Source: Siphonodentalium dalli
Lineage: Eukaryota > Mollusca > Scaphopoda > Gadilida > Siphonodentaliidae
NCBI GenBank assembly: GCA_032622095.1
Contig: CP136065.1
Location: forward strand, 96,975,343-97,039,342
Direction of reading: 5' to 3'
Length of the DNA stretch: 64,000 nt
Of the stretch, positions 62,885 to 64,000 are shown piece by piece (position 1 is the stretch's first letter; the number at the start of each line of letters is the position of its first letter). A model generated the notes under the pieces. It was not told the DNA's origin. It ran no database searches and saw only the letters and a list, made by a program, of their open reading frames with translations. The position numbers and the translations under genes were made by a program.

Positions 62885-63822
62885 GTTACTAGCTGGTGGG
62901 CCCGACTTCGTCCGGGCTGTTTCCCCTCTGCTTTCATCCGGACAAAAGTACCCATACCCAAAAGTACCCGTATTTTACCCGATTTGACATTGAATTGACA
63001 ATTGCAAAGGTCAAGGTCAGGTCGGGGTCATGAAATGACCCGTCCAAATCACTCCCCGGACAAAATTACTCCTAGGTATGAAATTCGTCGAAGTCCGTCC
63101 GTTTTACTCGATCTGACCTTAAATTGATCCTTTTTGAAGGTCAATGTCATTCGGGGTCATGATCTGACCCGTCCAAATCACTCCCCGGACAAAGGTACCC
63201 TAGGTATAAAATTCGTCGAAATCCCGTCCGTTTTACTCGATTTGACCTTGACTTGACAATTTTGAAGGTCAAGGTCAGGTCGGGGTCACGATTTGACCCG
63301 TCCAAAACACTCCCTGCACAAAAGTACCAGACAAAAGTACCCGTCGAAATCCGTCCGGTTTTACCCGATTTGACCTTGAATTGACCATTTTGAAGGCCAC
63401 GGTCAGGTTGTGGTCACGAATTGACCCATCCAAAACACTCCTCGGACAAAAGTAAACCTATGTGTCAAATTTCGTCGAAATCCCGTCAAAATTCGCGATT
63501 TGACCTTGGATTGACAATTTTGAAGGTCAAGGTCAGGTGGGGGTAACGATTTGACCCGTCCAAAATACTCCCCAGACAAAAGTACCTCTATGTATCAAAG
63601 TTCGTCGAAATCCGTCCGTTTTACCCGATTTGACCTTGAATTGACCTTTTTGAGGGTCAAGGTCAGGTCGGATTCACGATTTGACCCGTCCAAAACACCG
63701 CCTGGGCAAAAGTAACCCTATGTAGCAAGATTGGGCTAAATGCGCCCTGCAGTTTTCCCGGCCATAGGTAACAGACAAACAACAAACAAACAGACAGAAC
63801 TCCCAAAATATATAGTACACTA
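62885..63822 (+). mobile_element. SINE/retroelement-like repeat with ~130-bp internal units
   Basis: Head ACTAGCTGGTGGGCCCGACT, then five to six units of about 128-130 bp containing GACCTTGAATTGAC, GAAGGTCAAGGTCAGGT, GACCCGTCCAAAACACTCC and GACAAAAGTACC, then a tail with ACAAACAACAAACAAACAGACAGA and AATATATAGTAC. Repeats with an ACTAGCTG-x-x-CCCG-x-CTTCGTCCG head and such a tail are widespread in protostome genomes; I do not assign a named family. Confidence 0.6.
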
Positions 63823-64000
63823 GCCGATGAGCCCGACGTTGTCCGGGCTATTTAAAAACCAAATTTCAAGTCGATAGCTCCACCCGTTTCCGAGATCTGG
63901 TCTGCGCATGCACGGAGCTGGCGTCGCACGGGTTCGGCGACCCGATAAAATTCGAAGCTGGCGTCGCACGGGCTCGGCGACCCGATAAAATTCGTATCCG
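63823..64000 (+). mobile_element. Start of a second element with the same head
   Basis: ACTAGCCGATGAGCCCGACG and TTGTCCGGGCTATTTAAAAA follow directly after the tail of the previous element. From 63918 a 40-bp unit (GAGCTGGCGTCGCACGGG... GACCCGATAAAATTCG) is repeated twice. Cut by the window edge. Confidence 0.55.

Overview
This looks like a piece of an animal nuclear genome, most likely a mollusc and probably a bivalve. It is AT-rich, gene-poor and crowded with tandem and foldback repeats. The one clear gene is split by multi-kilobase introns with canonical GT/AG borders. It joins a fucolectin-like (FTP, F5/8-type) domain to tandem EGF-like repeats, one membrane helix and a tyrosine-bearing tail, an arrangement I associate with expanded bivalve and gastropod MEGF10-like receptor families. 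Dispersed repeats ending in (CAGA)n/(CGGA)n also fit a mollusc. No operons, ribosome binding sites, tRNA, rRNA or CRISPR array were seen.

Layout. 1-14645 is a 12-bp satellite array (ACTATCACACAT/ACTATCACACAG and variants) with higher-order periodicity near 2.7 kb. It is interrupted at 6760-8041 by a 1,282-bp non-autonomous DNA transposon with CACTG ends and a 3-bp target duplication; an uninterrupted copy of the insertion site survives in the same array near 10738. 15771-15986 is a perfect-looking foldback MITE. 16191-16620 is a CCAGGT-rich element with an inverted relative at 30590-31440. 16640-19480 is a 45-bp minisatellite with a roughly 721-bp higher-order repeat. 19.5-42.8 kb holds MITEs, hairpins, local segmental duplications and decayed mobile-element genes: a tyrosine-recombinase relic at about 32160-33245 and LINE relics at about 33660-34260, 39290-39775 and perhaps 40390-40930.

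The gene is on the minus strand. Five exons can be assigned by splice sites and codon phase: 60155-59943 (C-terminal half of the FTP domain), 52344-51421 (seven 8-cysteine units), 48986-48884 (membrane helix), 44867-44821 (a 47-nt microexon) and 43042-42879 (cytoplasmic tail and stop). Phases 1-1, 1-1, 1-2, 2-1 and 1-end fit together and give 483 codons plus stop. The signal peptide and first half of the FTP domain were not found and are probably beyond the right edge. The joined product is expected to be a type I membrane receptor with a carbohydrate-binding-type ectodomain and two tyrosine motifs (YSDL, YEVP) inside the cell. Its introns carry further MITEs, a 44-bp minisatellite between 18-bp direct repeats, and inverted GC-rich repeats. 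The right end (62885-64000) holds a retroelement-like repeat with internal units of about 130 bp and the start of a second one.

Nearly all long open frames in the window are by-products of tandem repeats whose unit length is a multiple of three. They were not annotated as genes.
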